This document shows, in pieces, positions 1 through 8,529 of a DNA stretch of 64,000 nucleotides. Origin of the DNA: Paraburkholderia guartelaensis (GTDB taxonomy: Bacteria; Pseudomonadota; Gammaproteobacteria; Burkholderiales; Burkholderiaceae); contig NZ_SMOD01000003.1 of NCBI RefSeq assembly GCF_004353905.1, forward strand, positions 248,001-312,000, in the 5' to 3' direction. The stretch's first letter is position 1; every line of letters starts with the position of its first letter. The notes under the pieces are model-generated. The model was not told the origin of the DNA. It saw only the letters and a program-made list of their open reading frames with translations, and did not search any database. Both the position numbers and the translations under genes were made by a program.

Positions 1-159
1 GATGACGCGGGCGCCTTGGGATATGAGGCGTGGCGTCACCGCGTCGTATGCGTGGATGTCGTAGGGAAAGCCGTGCAGCAGCACTACCGGCCATCCACTC
101 GCGTCGCCCTGTTCGTCATAGGCGATGTCGAGCAGTTCGGTTTCGATATGGTTAAGCAT
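1..159 (-). CDS. alpha/beta hydrolase, N-terminal fragment
   Basis: The first 53 codons of a leftward gene are present; the rest lies beyond the window edge. The fragment carries the alpha/beta hydrolase entry signature VVLLHGFPYD at about residues 25-34, the strand plus oxyanion-hole HG motif that begins this fold. The nucleophile elbow and the catalytic His are outside the window, so substrate and subclass (esterase, epoxide hydrolase, haloalkane dehalogenase) cannot be decided. The ATG at 159 is preceded by a purine-rich GGAGCG. The gene lies on the same strand as the EamA transporter upstream of it. Confidence 0.75.
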   Translation of the reverse strand, partial: MLNHIETELLDIAYDEQGDASGWPVVLLHGFPYDIHAYDAVTPRLISQGARVI

Positions 160-250
160 GGGGGCGCTCCTTCGCGTTCAGTGGCGTGCGCAGTGGTGTG
201 CTCGGTTGCGTGATGCTGCACGGGTAGCAAACGGCGTGCGTGAAATCATC

Positions 251-1093
251 TCAGAGCCCGAGACAAACCGCACCGGCCGCGACGACCACGCAGGCGAGCC
301 AGCGCGTTCCACTCACCGCTTCCCGCAAAAACATCCGCCCGATCAGCACCGCGAACACCACGCTGGTCTCGCGCAACGCCGATACTGCGCCCATCGCGCC
401 CGACTGCAGTGCCCAGATCACGATGCCATACGCGCCGATCGACACGAGGCCGCCGGCCACTGACGAGGCGATCGACAGCGGCTCGGCGCGCACCGGCGTC
501 CATAGCGCTGCCGACCCGCGCCGCGCGACGAACAGCACCGGCATCGCCCAATAGGACAGGAACATCCACGCGGTGTAGCTGAGCGACTGGCCGTCGGACA
601 GGCGCACGCCGATGCCGTCGATCACGGTATAGAGCGCGATCGTCGCACCGGTCGTCAGCGCGGCGAGCGCACCTGCGCGCGACACGTGACGCCCCTGCAG
701 CGCGATCGCGATGATGCCGCCCGAGATCATCACGATCCCGAGACCGTGCAAGGGGCCGATCGCTTCATGCGCGAACAGTGCCGCGCCGAGCGTGACGAGC
801 AGCGGCGACGAGCCTCGCGCGATCGGGTACGCCAGCGCGAGGTCGTTGCGGCGATACGACCGCACGAGACTCACGTTGTAGAAGACATGCACGAGCCCCG
901 ACGCGGCGATGTAGGGCCACGAAGCGCGGGCCGGCGAGGGCATGGACAGGACGACGAACGTGGCGACCACGCCGATGGCGATGCTCATCCACGTCATGGA
1001 GAAAAACCGGTCGCGGTTGCCATGGAGCATCGCGTTCCAGCTCGCGTGGAGCAGCGCGGCGAACAGCACGATACCGCCGGTATAACTGAGCAT
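251..1093 (-). CDS. EamA/DMT-family transporter
   Basis: This 280-residue integral membrane protein has about ten hydrophobic segments arranged as two EamA repeats. It opens with LFAALLHASWNAMLHG, which is typical of the drug/metabolite transporter superfamily. Its length is normal for the family. Members export amino acids, metabolites or drugs across the inner membrane; the substrate here cannot be read from sequence. The gene diverges from a GcvA-like LysR gene with 108 bp between the starts, a layout that often means the regulator controls the exporter. That link is inference. Confidence 0.85.
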   Translation of the reverse strand: MLSYTGGIVLFAALLHASWNAMLHGNRDRFFSMTWMSIAIGVVATFVVLSMPSPARASWPYIAASGLVHVFYNVSLVRSYRRNDLALAYPIARGSSPLLVTLGAALFAHEAIGPLHGLGIVMISGGIIAIALQGRHVSRAGALAALTTGATIALYTVIDGIGVRLSDGQSLSYTAWMFLSYWAMPVLFVARRGSAALWTPVRAEPLSIASSVAGGLVSIGAYGIVIWALQSGAMGAVSALRETSVVFAVLIGRMFLREAVSGTRWLACVVVAAGAVCLGL

Positions 1094-1201
1094 GTGGGTG
1101 AGGGCAGGTTTGCATTGATGGTCTGACGAGAAGGATATCTATCTTGTGACCCGTGAACAAACCAGATAAATTGGGGGCTCGCGTGAGATAAACTATTTCG
1201 A

Positions 1202-2092
1202 ATGAAACCGGTATTGCCTCCACTCAATGCCCTGCGTGCCTTCGAGGCTGCGGGGCGGCTCGCGAGCTTCAAGGAAGCCGCCGCGGAGCTGCACGTGACG
1301 CCCGGTGCTGTGAGCCAGCACGTGCGCTTGCTGGAGGAGTGGCTTGGCGCGCCACTCTTTGAACGGCACAACCGGCGCGTCGAGCTGACGCCGGCGGCGA
1401 AAGCTTATCTGGCGGAAATCGGCCCGTTGTTCGAACAGCTCGCCCTGGCAACCGCGCGATATGGCGTGCCCCAAACGGTCTCCCGAACCCTGTCCGTGAA
1501 CGCGCTCGCGACATTCACGCTGCGCTGGCTGGTGCCGAGGCTGGCGAAATTCCGCGCGGAGCATCCCGACGTGGACGTGAAGGTGGAGACGTCGAGCGAG
1601 CCGCTGGAGAGTCTGAAGGACGACTATGACCTCGTCATCCGGGGCGGCCCGGACACCTTCTACGGCTATTCGATGCGGCCGTTCTTGTCCGAGGAGCGCC
1701 TTCCGGTCTGTAGTCCTACGCTTTTGCAGCGCGTGCCGCTTCGTTCGCCAGCCGACTTGAGAGAACACACGTTGCTGCACACCTCGAGTCTTCCGCGGAT
1801 TTGGCCCGACTGGCTCGCGAGCGTGCAGATTCCTGACCTGAGGCCGGCTGCCGCGTTGACCTTCGACCACTTCTATCTGACCTTGCAGGCTGCCATCGAC
1901 GGAATCGGCATTGCAATGGGGCCCACTGCGCTGGTCGCCGACGATCTCGCCGCCGGCCGGCTCGTCGCGCCCTTCGCGGGTCCACGTCTGCCGTCGCGCA
2001 GCTATTGCACTTACGTCGCGCACGAGAAGGCTGCCGATGAACGGGTCGTGTTGTTCCGTTCATGGCTCGAGCGCGAGGGAATGGGTTCGTGA
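1202..2092 (+). CDS. LysR-family regulator, GcvA-like
   Basis: The protein has 296 residues. The N-terminal winged helix-turn-helix (about residues 6-65) reads LNALRAFEAAGRLASFKEAAAEL, followed by VTPGAVSQHVRLLEE, the GcvA-type LysR signature. An effector-binding domain follows (about 90-295). It would act as a cytoplasmic dimer or tetramer that binds DNA and senses a small ligand. The adjacent divergent EamA transporter is the likely target, by usual LysR arrangement. A hairpin terminator follows the stop codon. Confidence 0.88.
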   Translation: MKPVLPPLNALRAFEAAGRLASFKEAAAELHVTPGAVSQHVRLLEEWLGAPLFERHNRRVELTPAAKAYLAEIGPLFEQLALATARYGVPQTVSRTLSVNALATFTLRWLVPRLAKFRAEHPDVDVKVETSSEPLESLKDDYDLVIRGGPDTFYGYSMRPFLSEERLPVCSPTLLQRVPLRSPADLREHTLLHTSSLPRIWPDWLASVQIPDLRPAAALTFDHFYLTLQAAIDGIGIAMGPTALVADDLAAGRLVAPFAGPRLPSRSYCTYVAHEKAADERVVLFRSWLEREGMGS

Positions 2093-2105
2093 ATGCCGAG
2101 GCATC

Positions 2106-2140
2106 GGCGTCGCAATAATGCGACGCCTCGCAGATTTTTT
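2106..2140 (+). terminator. intrinsic terminator after the LysR gene
   Basis: A perfect 9-bp stem (2106-2114 with 2119-2127) has a 4-nt loop and is followed within eight bases by a run of six T. It lies 14 bases past the LysR stop. Confidence 0.65.
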
Positions 2141-2244
2141 CCGCGCAAGAGCGACTGATTACGCGCTCCTTTTCTCTCCCAACCGCGAAAACGCGCGTCG
2201 AAGCCGTTCGATCGTTGACGGAGGCAAGTGGGGGAGCGGGCAAT

Positions 2245-2266
2245 GTGACCACAAGGCCGTGGTCAC
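2245..2266. promoter_or_regulatory. operator-like inverted repeat upstream of BON gene
   Basis: GTGACCAC and GTGGTCAC form a perfect 8-bp inverted repeat with a 6-base spacer. It sits in the 374-base stretch (2141-2514) between the LysR terminator and the BON-domain gene, where I see no other gene. No T-run follows, so an operator is likelier than a terminator. Confidence 0.4.
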
Positions 2267-2353
2267 GAAGGGTACGCCTACTCCATGACGGGACCGATAT
2301 CAAGCTAATGATTCGGCCGCATTTTCTCCGACCTGTGCCGAACCTTGCATTCT

Positions 2354-2359
2354 TATAAT
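2354..2359 (+). promoter_or_regulatory. candidate -10 box for the BON gene
   Basis: A perfect TATAAT lies 155 bases upstream of the BON-domain start. The -35 position at 17-bp spacing (ACCTGT) is poor, so the promoter is tentative. Confidence 0.3.
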
Positions 2360-2514
2360 CTGCCGCGCGCTCGCGCGAATAGGTGCGATGTCGCAAAAAA
2401 ATGCGGCATTGCGTCGAGCGCTGTTTTTGGCGCGCGAATGCTTAGTCGTGAATGGTGGAGTGCACCGGCCCTTTCGTGGGACCACAACAAGACTGTGACA
2501 ACAGGAGAAACTGC

Positions 2515-2889
2515 ATGAAGGCTATTCAAGTATTCAAGCTGGCCGCAGCGACGGCTCTCGTGGCGGCGTCCTTGCACGCCTATGCGCAGGGCGACGCGGC
2601 TAGCGGTGCGACTGCCGCAGCCGAGCAACAGGCAGCCCCGTCGAAGGCGCAATCGAAGCAGGCCAAGGCCGCTAACCGCGCGCTCAGTCGTAAGGTCCGC
2701 ACCGCTCTCGCCAAGGACAAGAAGATCGATGTTTCCAAGATCACCGTGCGCGCGCGTGACGGCGCCATCGTCCTGCAGGGCTCGGTGCCGGAGCAGTCGC
2801 AGATCGAACACGCCAACGAAGTCGCCACGGGCGTGCAAGGCGTAACGTCGGTCAAGAACGCGCTGACGATCCGTCCGAACGAGTCCTGA
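2515..2889 (+). CDS. BON-domain periplasmic protein
   Basis: This 124-residue exported protein starts with a clear Sec signal peptide (MKAIQVFKLAAATALVAASLHAYAQ, cut near residue 25). It then has an Ala/Gln/Lys-rich linker and a single BON domain (about 58-122) with the usual pattern, including ITVRARDGAIVLQGSVP and the closing GVTSVKNALTIRP. BON domains bind membrane lipids or surfaces; relatives such as OsmY respond to envelope or osmotic stress. The ATG at 2515 is chosen over upstream alternatives because it gives the signal peptide and follows ACAGGAGAAAC. It appears to be a single-gene unit. Confidence 0.85.
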   Translation: MKAIQVFKLAAATALVAASLHAYAQGDAASGATAAAEQQAAPSKAQSKQAKAANRALSRKVRTALAKDKKIDVSKITVRARDGAIVLQGSVPEQSQIEHANEVATGVQGVTSVKNALTIRPNES

Positions 2890-2910
2890 TCATCCTCTCA
2901 CTATGGCCTT

Positions 2911-2957
2911 GCGCCCGGCCGGGCGCATGCGCCAACGCCCGGAGACAGGTCTCCGGG
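2911..2957. repeat. two adjacent hairpins in the BON/MFS gap
   Basis: A perfect 16-base palindrome (2911-2926, GCGCCCGG/CCGGGCGC) is followed by an 8-bp stem with a 4-base loop (2938-2957). Neither has a T-run. They may end BON transcription or separate it from the MFS gene. Nothing else is evident in the 309-base gap 2890-3198. Confidence 0.4.
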
Positions 2958-3198
2958 ATCCTCCTGAAGGCCGCGCCTGCCGTTGCCTTCATTTCGCGAA
3001 GCGACAGCTGAACAGCCTGCTTGCGCGCGCATGGTCGAAATGTAAAAGGATGGGCGCAGATCGCTCGCAGGACCTAAGCAGGTTCGGCAGCCTCGGCAGG
3101 CCCGCGGATTGCTGGCGGTCCGCTCGCGGGCTCCCCTGAAATCTGGCGTCGAATCGTCCGGCGAACACCGGAGATAGCCGACGCAACGCCATCCAGCC

Positions 3199-4464
3199 AT
3201 GCAATCTCTCCTCGCGCTCGAAGCACTGAGCTTCTTCATGGCTGACGTCCAGGCGGGCATCGGACCGTTTATCGGCGTGTTCCTGCTTGGCCGGGGCTGG
3301 CGCACCGATGAGATCGGCTCGGTCATGACGCTGGCCGGGCTCGCCGCGATGGTCGCCACGCCGCTGGCCGGCGCGTTCGTCGATTCGACGCGATCCAAGC
3401 GCGCATTGATCGTCGCGGCAACGGTTGCCACGGCGCTGGCATCGCTGGCGCTTTTGTACACGCGCAGCTACGCGGCCGTGGCGGCCTCGCAGATCGCGGC
3501 CGCCGTGGGCGGGTCGGTCCTGTTGCCGGCGCTTGCGGGCGTCACGCTCGGCATCGTGCGCGCGGGCGGTTTCGACCGGCAGTTCGGGCGCAACCAGGTG
3601 GCGAATCACGCAGGCAACGTCGTCGGCGCGGCGCTCGCCGGGTGGTTTGGCTGGCGGTATGGATTTGCTGCGGTCTTCGCGCTGACCGCGCTCTTCGCCG
3701 CGCTTGCGGTCATCTGCGTGCTGCTGATACCGGCGCACGCAATCGACTACGCCAGCGCGCGCGGGCTCGATAGCGAAGAGGATGGCCGTCGGGGAAGCGA
3801 GCCACGCACAAGCCCGGCAATCGGCGGCAGGCGGGACGGACCGGCGCCGCCGGAACCGGGCCGGCTGCGCTCGCTGTTCGCCAACCGGCCGCTCGCGCTC
3901 CTCGGGGCTTCGCTCGCGCTCTTTCACCTCGGCAATGCGGCGATGCTGCCGCTCTATGGCATGGGCGTAGTGGCCGCACATCGCGGCAACCCGAGCGCCT
4001 TTACCGCGCAGACCATCGTTATCGCGCAATGCGTCATGATCGGCGCAGCGTGGCGCGCGCCGCGGCTCATCGGCAAGTACGGCTACTGGTGGGTGTTGCT
4101 GGCCTCGTGGTGCGCGCTGCCGGTGCGCGGCGTACTGGCGGCGATGGTCATGAACGGCGCGGGCGTCTGGCCCGTCCAGATTCTCGACGGCATCGGCGCC
4201 GGGCTGCAGAGCGTCGCCGTGCCGGCGCTCGTCGTACGCCTCATGGAAGGCACGGGCCGCGTCAATGTTTCGCAAGGCGCGGTCGCAACTGCGCAGGGCG
4301 TGGGCGCCGCGCTAAGTCCCTTGCTGGGAGGCACGCTCGCGCAGCAATTCGGTTATCCCGGCGCGTTTCTCGCGCTCGGCGCCGTCTCGGTGGGCGCTCT
4401 CGCGCTTTGGTTTTGTTTTGCCGGCACATTACGGGCCGCATGCCAACACAGAGATGAACGATGA
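3199..4464 (+). CDS. MFS transporter
   Basis: This 421-residue protein has about 12 transmembrane segments. It begins FFMADVQAGIGPFIGVFLLGRGW, typical of a Burkholderia-common MFS subfamily with a short N-terminus. The loop around residues 180-220 is hydrophilic and Arg/Gly/Pro-rich, the normal cytoplasmic linker between the two six-helix halves. Motif-A-like ATPLAGAFVDSTRSKR (about 53-68) supports MFS membership. The substrate is unknown. It stands alone between the BON gene and a long intergenic stretch. Confidence 0.85.
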   Translation: MQSLLALEALSFFMADVQAGIGPFIGVFLLGRGWRTDEIGSVMTLAGLAAMVATPLAGAFVDSTRSKRALIVAATVATALASLALLYTRSYAAVAASQIAAAVGGSVLLPALAGVTLGIVRAGGFDRQFGRNQVANHAGNVVGAALAGWFGWRYGFAAVFALTALFAALAVICVLLIPAHAIDYASARGLDSEEDGRRGSEPRTSPAIGGRRDGPAPPEPGRLRSLFANRPLALLGASLALFHLGNAAMLPLYGMGVVAAHRGNPSAFTAQTIVIAQCVMIGAAWRAPRLIGKYGYWWVLLASWCALPVRGVLAAMVMNGAGVWPVQILDGIGAGLQSVAVPALVVRLMEGTGRVNVSQGAVATAQGVGAALSPLLGGTLAQQFGYPGAFLALGAVSVGALALWFCFAGTLRAACQHRDER

Positions 4465-4929
4465 CCTCGATGCGCATGCAACGAGAATATCGCATGGCGA
4501 TTATGTGTGCCGCAATGAAGCCGATGGATTTTCCGAACCAGGGATGCGAAACGTAGTCTCGCAAAATGCCGTGTAAATCGTTGAGCTGGATTTCAATCGG
4601 AGCGCCAAAAAGAGGCTTTTCGCAGATGCCGGATCAAACAGCCGAACCGCATATCGAACCGCGCAGCGCCCGGATTCGAGGCCGATAAATCCATTACGCC
4701 ATTACGGGTAATTGCCAAAAAGCGAAATAAATCGTTGCGCACAATGCGCTTAATTATCCGCGATTGCTTTCCTAAACTTGATATCAACTGGCAGTGGTTT
4801 GCTTTACGTACACCTCTGCGAACAGTTACGCGATTTTATCGTCGTGAGCCGCATATAACGACCGCCCAATGAGAAATAGGGCGAGTCGTTTGTGCCGGAA
4901 TTCCAGTCCAATCTAAGGAGGAGCGAGTC
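4465..4929. other. 465-base intergenic stretch, relatively A/T-rich
   Basis: No convincing gene is seen here on either strand. The segment is visibly richer in A/T than its neighbours around 4690-4800. It holds a duplicated CCATTACG (4691-4708 area) and a good -35-like TTGATA at 4778-4783 without a clear -10 partner. It probably contains the promoter of the small exported protein that follows. Confidence 0.4.
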
Positions 4930-5217
4930 ATGAGCAAGACAACCAGCACATTCATCGCGGCCGTCGCCGCACTGATGCTGTCCGGCGGTGCGTATGCACA
5001 GGCCAACAATACGCTGGCAACCCCAAGCGTTTCGTCGCCCGCGGCTGCCAATAACAATGCAACGAGCGGCTACGGCACGCCAGGCGCCACCGGTACGGAC
5101 AGCGGTATGAGCGCCACGTCGCCGAACTCGAGCACGAACAGCGCAACGTCGGCCACGCCCGCGTATGGCAGCAACAACACGCTGGCGACCCCGAGTACCG
5201 CGTCTCCGGCCAAATAA
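4930..5217 (+). CDS. small exported Ala/Asn/Ser/Thr-rich protein
   Basis: The protein has 95 residues. A Sec signal peptide (residues 1-24, ending GGAYAQ) is followed by a low-complexity mature part made almost wholly of Ala, Asn, Ser, Thr, Gly and Pro, with no Cys. The octapeptide NNTLATPS occurs twice, right after the signal peptide (26-33) and near the C-terminus (82-89). AAGGAGGAG lies just upstream of the ATG, an almost ideal ribosome-binding site, and a strong terminator follows, so it is a well-expressed single-gene unit. I do not recognise a named family. A periplasmic or surface role is inferred only from the signal and composition. Confidence 0.8.
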   Translation: MSKTTSTFIAAVAALMLSGGAYAQANNTLATPSVSSPAAANNNATSGYGTPGATGTDSGMSATSPNSSTNSATSATPAYGSNNTLATPSTASPAK

Positions 5218-5238
5218 CGGCAGCCTGTTATCGTAAGC

Positions 5239-5275
5239 AAGACCGCTGTCCTCACGGACAGCGGTCTTTTCTTTT
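5239..5275 (+). terminator. intrinsic terminator of the small exported protein gene
   Basis: A perfect 13-bp stem (5239-5251 with 5256-5268) and a TCAC loop are followed by TTTTCTTTT. It starts 21 bases past the stop codon. Confidence 0.9.
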
Positions 5276-5384
5276 GCCCTGACCCCGCCGGAAAGGGCCA
5301 GCGGCATGCGGATGTCGCCTTTCGACGCTCAAGTCTGTCCCCAAGCTGCCGTAATAGCAGGCTTCGGAATATTCTCGATGCATC

Positions 5385-6494
5385 GTGACACATCCCGGGA
5401 CTCAGCCTTCACTGGATCTTGCTGCGCTAATCGAAACCGTCCAGCGGAACGAGCGCGCATCGAAGTCGTTCCAGGACGTGGAACTGCGCCTGATCGGCGC
5501 GCACGACTGGTGCGCCTTTCTCGAAGGGATATTCGTCTATCTGCCCGAGGTGTTCCGGCTGGCTTCAGCCGGCCTCTGGCTCGACGTCCGGACGCCGCTG
5601 TTGCGCGACCTGCTCGACTCTGACTGCGGGCGCGCCGACCTCGAAGCGAACCTGCGCTCCGGGCTCCAGGGCGGCCTCGCGCTGGCGCGCCTGTGCGCAG
5701 GGAACCAGCCGTGGCTTGGCCGCGTGAGCGAACTGAGCGATCTCGAGCCCGCGGTGAGCGAGACCTTCTTCGACGCGCGGACCGCGATCGGCAGCGCGAT
5801 CGTGTTGCCGCTTCTGAACCGCACCCAGCTGCTCGGCTATCTGTGCCTCGCGAGCGATGACCCCGCGCGCTTCGACGCCAGCATGGGCACCGATCTGCTC
5901 GCGCGCTTCAGCCGCGTTGCTGCGGCGAGTCTCGACAACGTCTCCCACCGCGAGCATCTGCGCAAGACCGGCGTGACCGATCCGCTCACGGGCCTCTCGA
6001 ACCGCCGCTATTTCGACGAGCGCCTGCATCACGAGATTCGACGCGCGAATTCGCACGCGGCGCCCATGTCGTGCCTCTTCATCGACATCGATCATTTCAA
6101 GCAGATCAACGACACGCATGGCCACGCGACTGGTGACCTCGCGCTGGGCGCCATCGGCACCTGCCTGAAGCAGCAGGTGCGCGTGGGAGACACGGTGTCG
6201 CGCTACGGCGGCGAAGAGTTCGTCGCGCTCTTGATGTGCGAGTTGCCCGACGCGCTGGCCGTTGCGGAGCGCATCCGGCAAGCGGTCGAGACGCTCGAAG
6301 TGCTCGACGACGAGGGCGAGCGCATTGCGCTCAGCGTGTCGATCGGCGTGGCGGCGTATCGGCTGAACAGCGAGGCGACCACCGGCGCCGCGAGTCCCGA
6401 AGCGCTGGCGCGCTCGCTGCTCGACCAGGCCGATCAGGCCATGTACCGGGCCAAGCACCAGGGGCGCAACCGCGTTTCGCTGCTCGAGGCGTGA
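5385..6494 (+). CDS. diguanylate cyclase with N-terminal GAF-like sensor domain
   Basis: The protein has 369 residues. A DUF484/GAF-like region (about 25-190) precedes a GGDEF domain (about 195-369). The active-site motif is intact as GGEEF at 275-279. The inhibitory RxxD site is present five residues earlier (RVGD, 266-269), so both c-di-GMP synthesis and product inhibition are expected. No transmembrane segment is seen, so it is probably cytosolic and senses a soluble signal. It is not in an obvious operon. The start is the in-frame ATG at 5385. Confidence 0.9.
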   Translation: MTHPGTQPSLDLAALIETVQRNERASKSFQDVELRLIGAHDWCAFLEGIFVYLPEVFRLASAGLWLDVRTPLLRDLLDSDCGRADLEANLRSGLQGGLALARLCAGNQPWLGRVSELSDLEPAVSETFFDARTAIGSAIVLPLLNRTQLLGYLCLASDDPARFDASMGTDLLARFSRVAAASLDNVSHREHLRKTGVTDPLTGLSNRRYFDERLHHEIRRANSHAAPMSCLFIDIDHFKQINDTHGHATGDLALGAIGTCLKQQVRVGDTVSRYGGEEFVALLMCELPDALAVAERIRQAVETLEVLDDEGERIALSVSIGVAAYRLNSEATTGAASPEALARSLLDQADQAMYRAKHQGRNRVSLLEA

Positions 6495-6652
6495 AGGTAC
6501 AGACGTTCACAAACATGACATCAAAAGAGCGGCGTCGCTGGCACGACTCGTGAACGTGAGCCAAGGCCGCGCTGAAACGTAAGTTTTCAAAATCCGGCAC
6601 TATTTGCGGTAGCAGTGGTTTCCCAGGCCCGTTGAGCAGGCAAAGCGAAATC

Positions 6653-8485
6653 ATGTCTACCGACCTTTTGATGACCGTTGCCTGCCTGGCCTGCGCGATC
6701 GCGATGTTCCTGATCGGGCGGCCGCGCTCGGACGCGGTGGCGCTCATCATGATCGTCGCGCTGTCGCTCTCGGGCATCGTGACCGTCAACGAGGCGCTGG
6801 CCGGTTTCTCCGACCCGAACATCGTTCTCATCGCGGCCCTCTTCGTGCTCGGCGACGCGCTCGCGCGCACGGGCGTCGCCCAGCGCGTGGGCGACTACCT
6901 CATCGAGCGCGGCGGGTCCAACGAGCGCCGCCTCGTCGTGCTGATCATGATCATCGTCGGCATCATGGGCTCGGTCATGAGTTCGACGGCCGTCGTCGCG
7001 ATCTTCATTCCCATCGTCATTCGCATCGCACGCCAGTCGGGCGTGTCGCGGGCGCGCATGCTCATGCCGGTCAGCATGGCCGCGCTCACGAGCGGCATGC
7101 TCACGCTCGTCGCCACGACGCCGAATCTCGTCATCAACAGCGCGCTCGTCTATCGCGGCTACCGGCCCTTCAGTTTCTTCGCCATCACGCCGCTGGGCGC
7201 GCCGATTCTCGCCGCGAGCATCGGCTGGATGCTGTTCGCAAGGCGTTTTCTGAACGGTACAGGTGGCGCGGAGGCGACTACGCGTCCGTCGCTGAACGAC
7301 TGGGTTGCCCGCTATTCGCTCGAAGGGCGCGCCTTTCGCCTGGAGGTCGGCGCGGATTCGCCGCTCGTGGGGCAGACGCTCGGGCACACCGGGCTCGACG
7401 ACGACCCCGTGGCGCACGTCGTCGCGATCGAGCGGCGCGCGCGCATGGGCGCGACGGTGCTGCCTGCGACCGCGGACAGCAGCATCGCACCCGGCGACGT
7501 GCTGCTGCTCGACGTGGAGTCCGCAAGTTTCGACGTGCAGGCGTTTTGCGCGCGCTATGCGCTCGCGATGCGCCGCATGTCGGGCGCATACTTCACCGAC
7601 CAGTCGCACGACGTGGGCATGGCCGAAGTCATCGTGCCGCCGGACTCATCGCTCGTGGGCAACGTCGCGCGCAGTTCCTCGGCGCTGCGCCGGCACGGCG
7701 TGACGGTCGTCGGCCTGCGCCGCGCCGACGCCGCGCTCGAGCAGGACCTGCAGGCCACGCAGCTCAAGGTGGGCGACACGCTGCTGGTGGTGGGGCCTTG
7801 GATCGACATCTTCTCGATGCAGTCGGTGGAGCGCGATATCGTGTGTCTCGCCATGCCGGTCGAAAGCGACGCCTACGTGCCGGTGCCGCACAAGGCGCTG
7901 CACGCGCTCGCCATCATGGCGCTCGTCATCGCGATGATGCTCACGCCGCGCGTGCCGAACGTGCTCGCCGGCCTGATCGGCTGTCTGCTCATGGGCGCGT
8001 CCGGTTGCGTGAGCCTCGACAGCGCGTATCGCGCGATCCACTGGCGCAGCCTCGTGCTGATCGTGGGCATGCTGCCGTTTTCCATCGCGCTGCAGCGCAC
8101 GGGCGGCATCGACATTGCCGCCGACGCCGTGCTGCACGTGGCCGGCAACTGGGGTGCGCACGGCCTGTTGGGCGCCGTTTTCCTGCTGACGCTCGTGATC
8201 GGCACCGTGATTTCCGGCACGGCGACGGCGGTGCTGATGGCGCCCGTGGTGCTCGCGATGGCGGCGCACCTGCATGCGTCGCCGTATCCGTTTGCGATGA
8301 CGACGGCGGTTGCCGCGTCGGCGGCCTATATGTCGCCGATCTCGACGCCTGTGAATGCGCTCGTCAGCACGGCTGGCGGCTACCGGTTTCGGGAATTTTT
8401 CACGGTGGGCTCGCCGGCCGCCCTCGGGGCGCTCGTGATCACCGTATTGCTGGTACCGCTCATTTGGCCGGTTTTCCCGCGCTAG
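6653..8485 (+). CDS. SLC13-family permease with RCK_C (TrkA-C) domains
   Basis: The protein is 610 residues from the ATG at 6653, preferred over a TTG at 6632. Two hydrophobic blocks (about 1-200 and 410-610) enclose a soluble middle of about 200 residues holding two TrkA-C-like regions, as in CitT/SLC13 permeases of the YfbS type. SSTAVVAIFIP and ATTPNLVINS in the first half, and SGTATAVLMAP with ISTPVNALV in the second, match the paired substrate and sodium-binding loops of the superfamily. The substrate is probably an anion (dicarboxylate or sulfate), by family. An alpha/beta hydrolase gene follows 44 bases later and may be co-transcribed. Confidence 0.85.
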   Translation: MSTDLLMTVACLACAIAMFLIGRPRSDAVALIMIVALSLSGIVTVNEALAGFSDPNIVLIAALFVLGDALARTGVAQRVGDYLIERGGSNERRLVVLIMIIVGIMGSVMSSTAVVAIFIPIVIRIARQSGVSRARMLMPVSMAALTSGMLTLVATTPNLVINSALVYRGYRPFSFFAITPLGAPILAASIGWMLFARRFLNGTGGAEATTRPSLNDWVARYSLEGRAFRLEVGADSPLVGQTLGHTGLDDDPVAHVVAIERRARMGATVLPATADSSIAPGDVLLLDVESASFDVQAFCARYALAMRRMSGAYFTDQSHDVGMAEVIVPPDSSLVGNVARSSSALRRHGVTVVGLRRADAALEQDLQATQLKVGDTLLVVGPWIDIFSMQSVERDIVCLAMPVESDAYVPVPHKALHALAIMALVIAMMLTPRVPNVLAGLIGCLLMGASGCVSLDSAYRAIHWRSLVLIVGMLPFSIALQRTGGIDIAADAVLHVAGNWGAHGLLGAVFLLTLVIGTVISGTATAVLMAPVVLAMAAHLHASPYPFAMTTAVAASAAYMSPISTPVNALVSTAGGYRFREFFTVGSPAALGALVITVLLVPLIWPVFPR

Positions 8486-8529
8486 CGCGAGGAGAGGCCG
8501 GCCACCCGTTCGCGAGGCATTGACCGGAG

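Noticed and set aside
4593..4787. 64-codon leftward frame in the A/T-richer gap
   Set aside because: Its start would be TTG without a ribosome-binding site and the product has no recognisable feature.
6513..6557. ACGTTCAC and GTGAACGT inverted repeat before the SLC13 permease
   Set aside because: The arms are 29 bases apart, too far for a simple operator, and no terminator tail follows.
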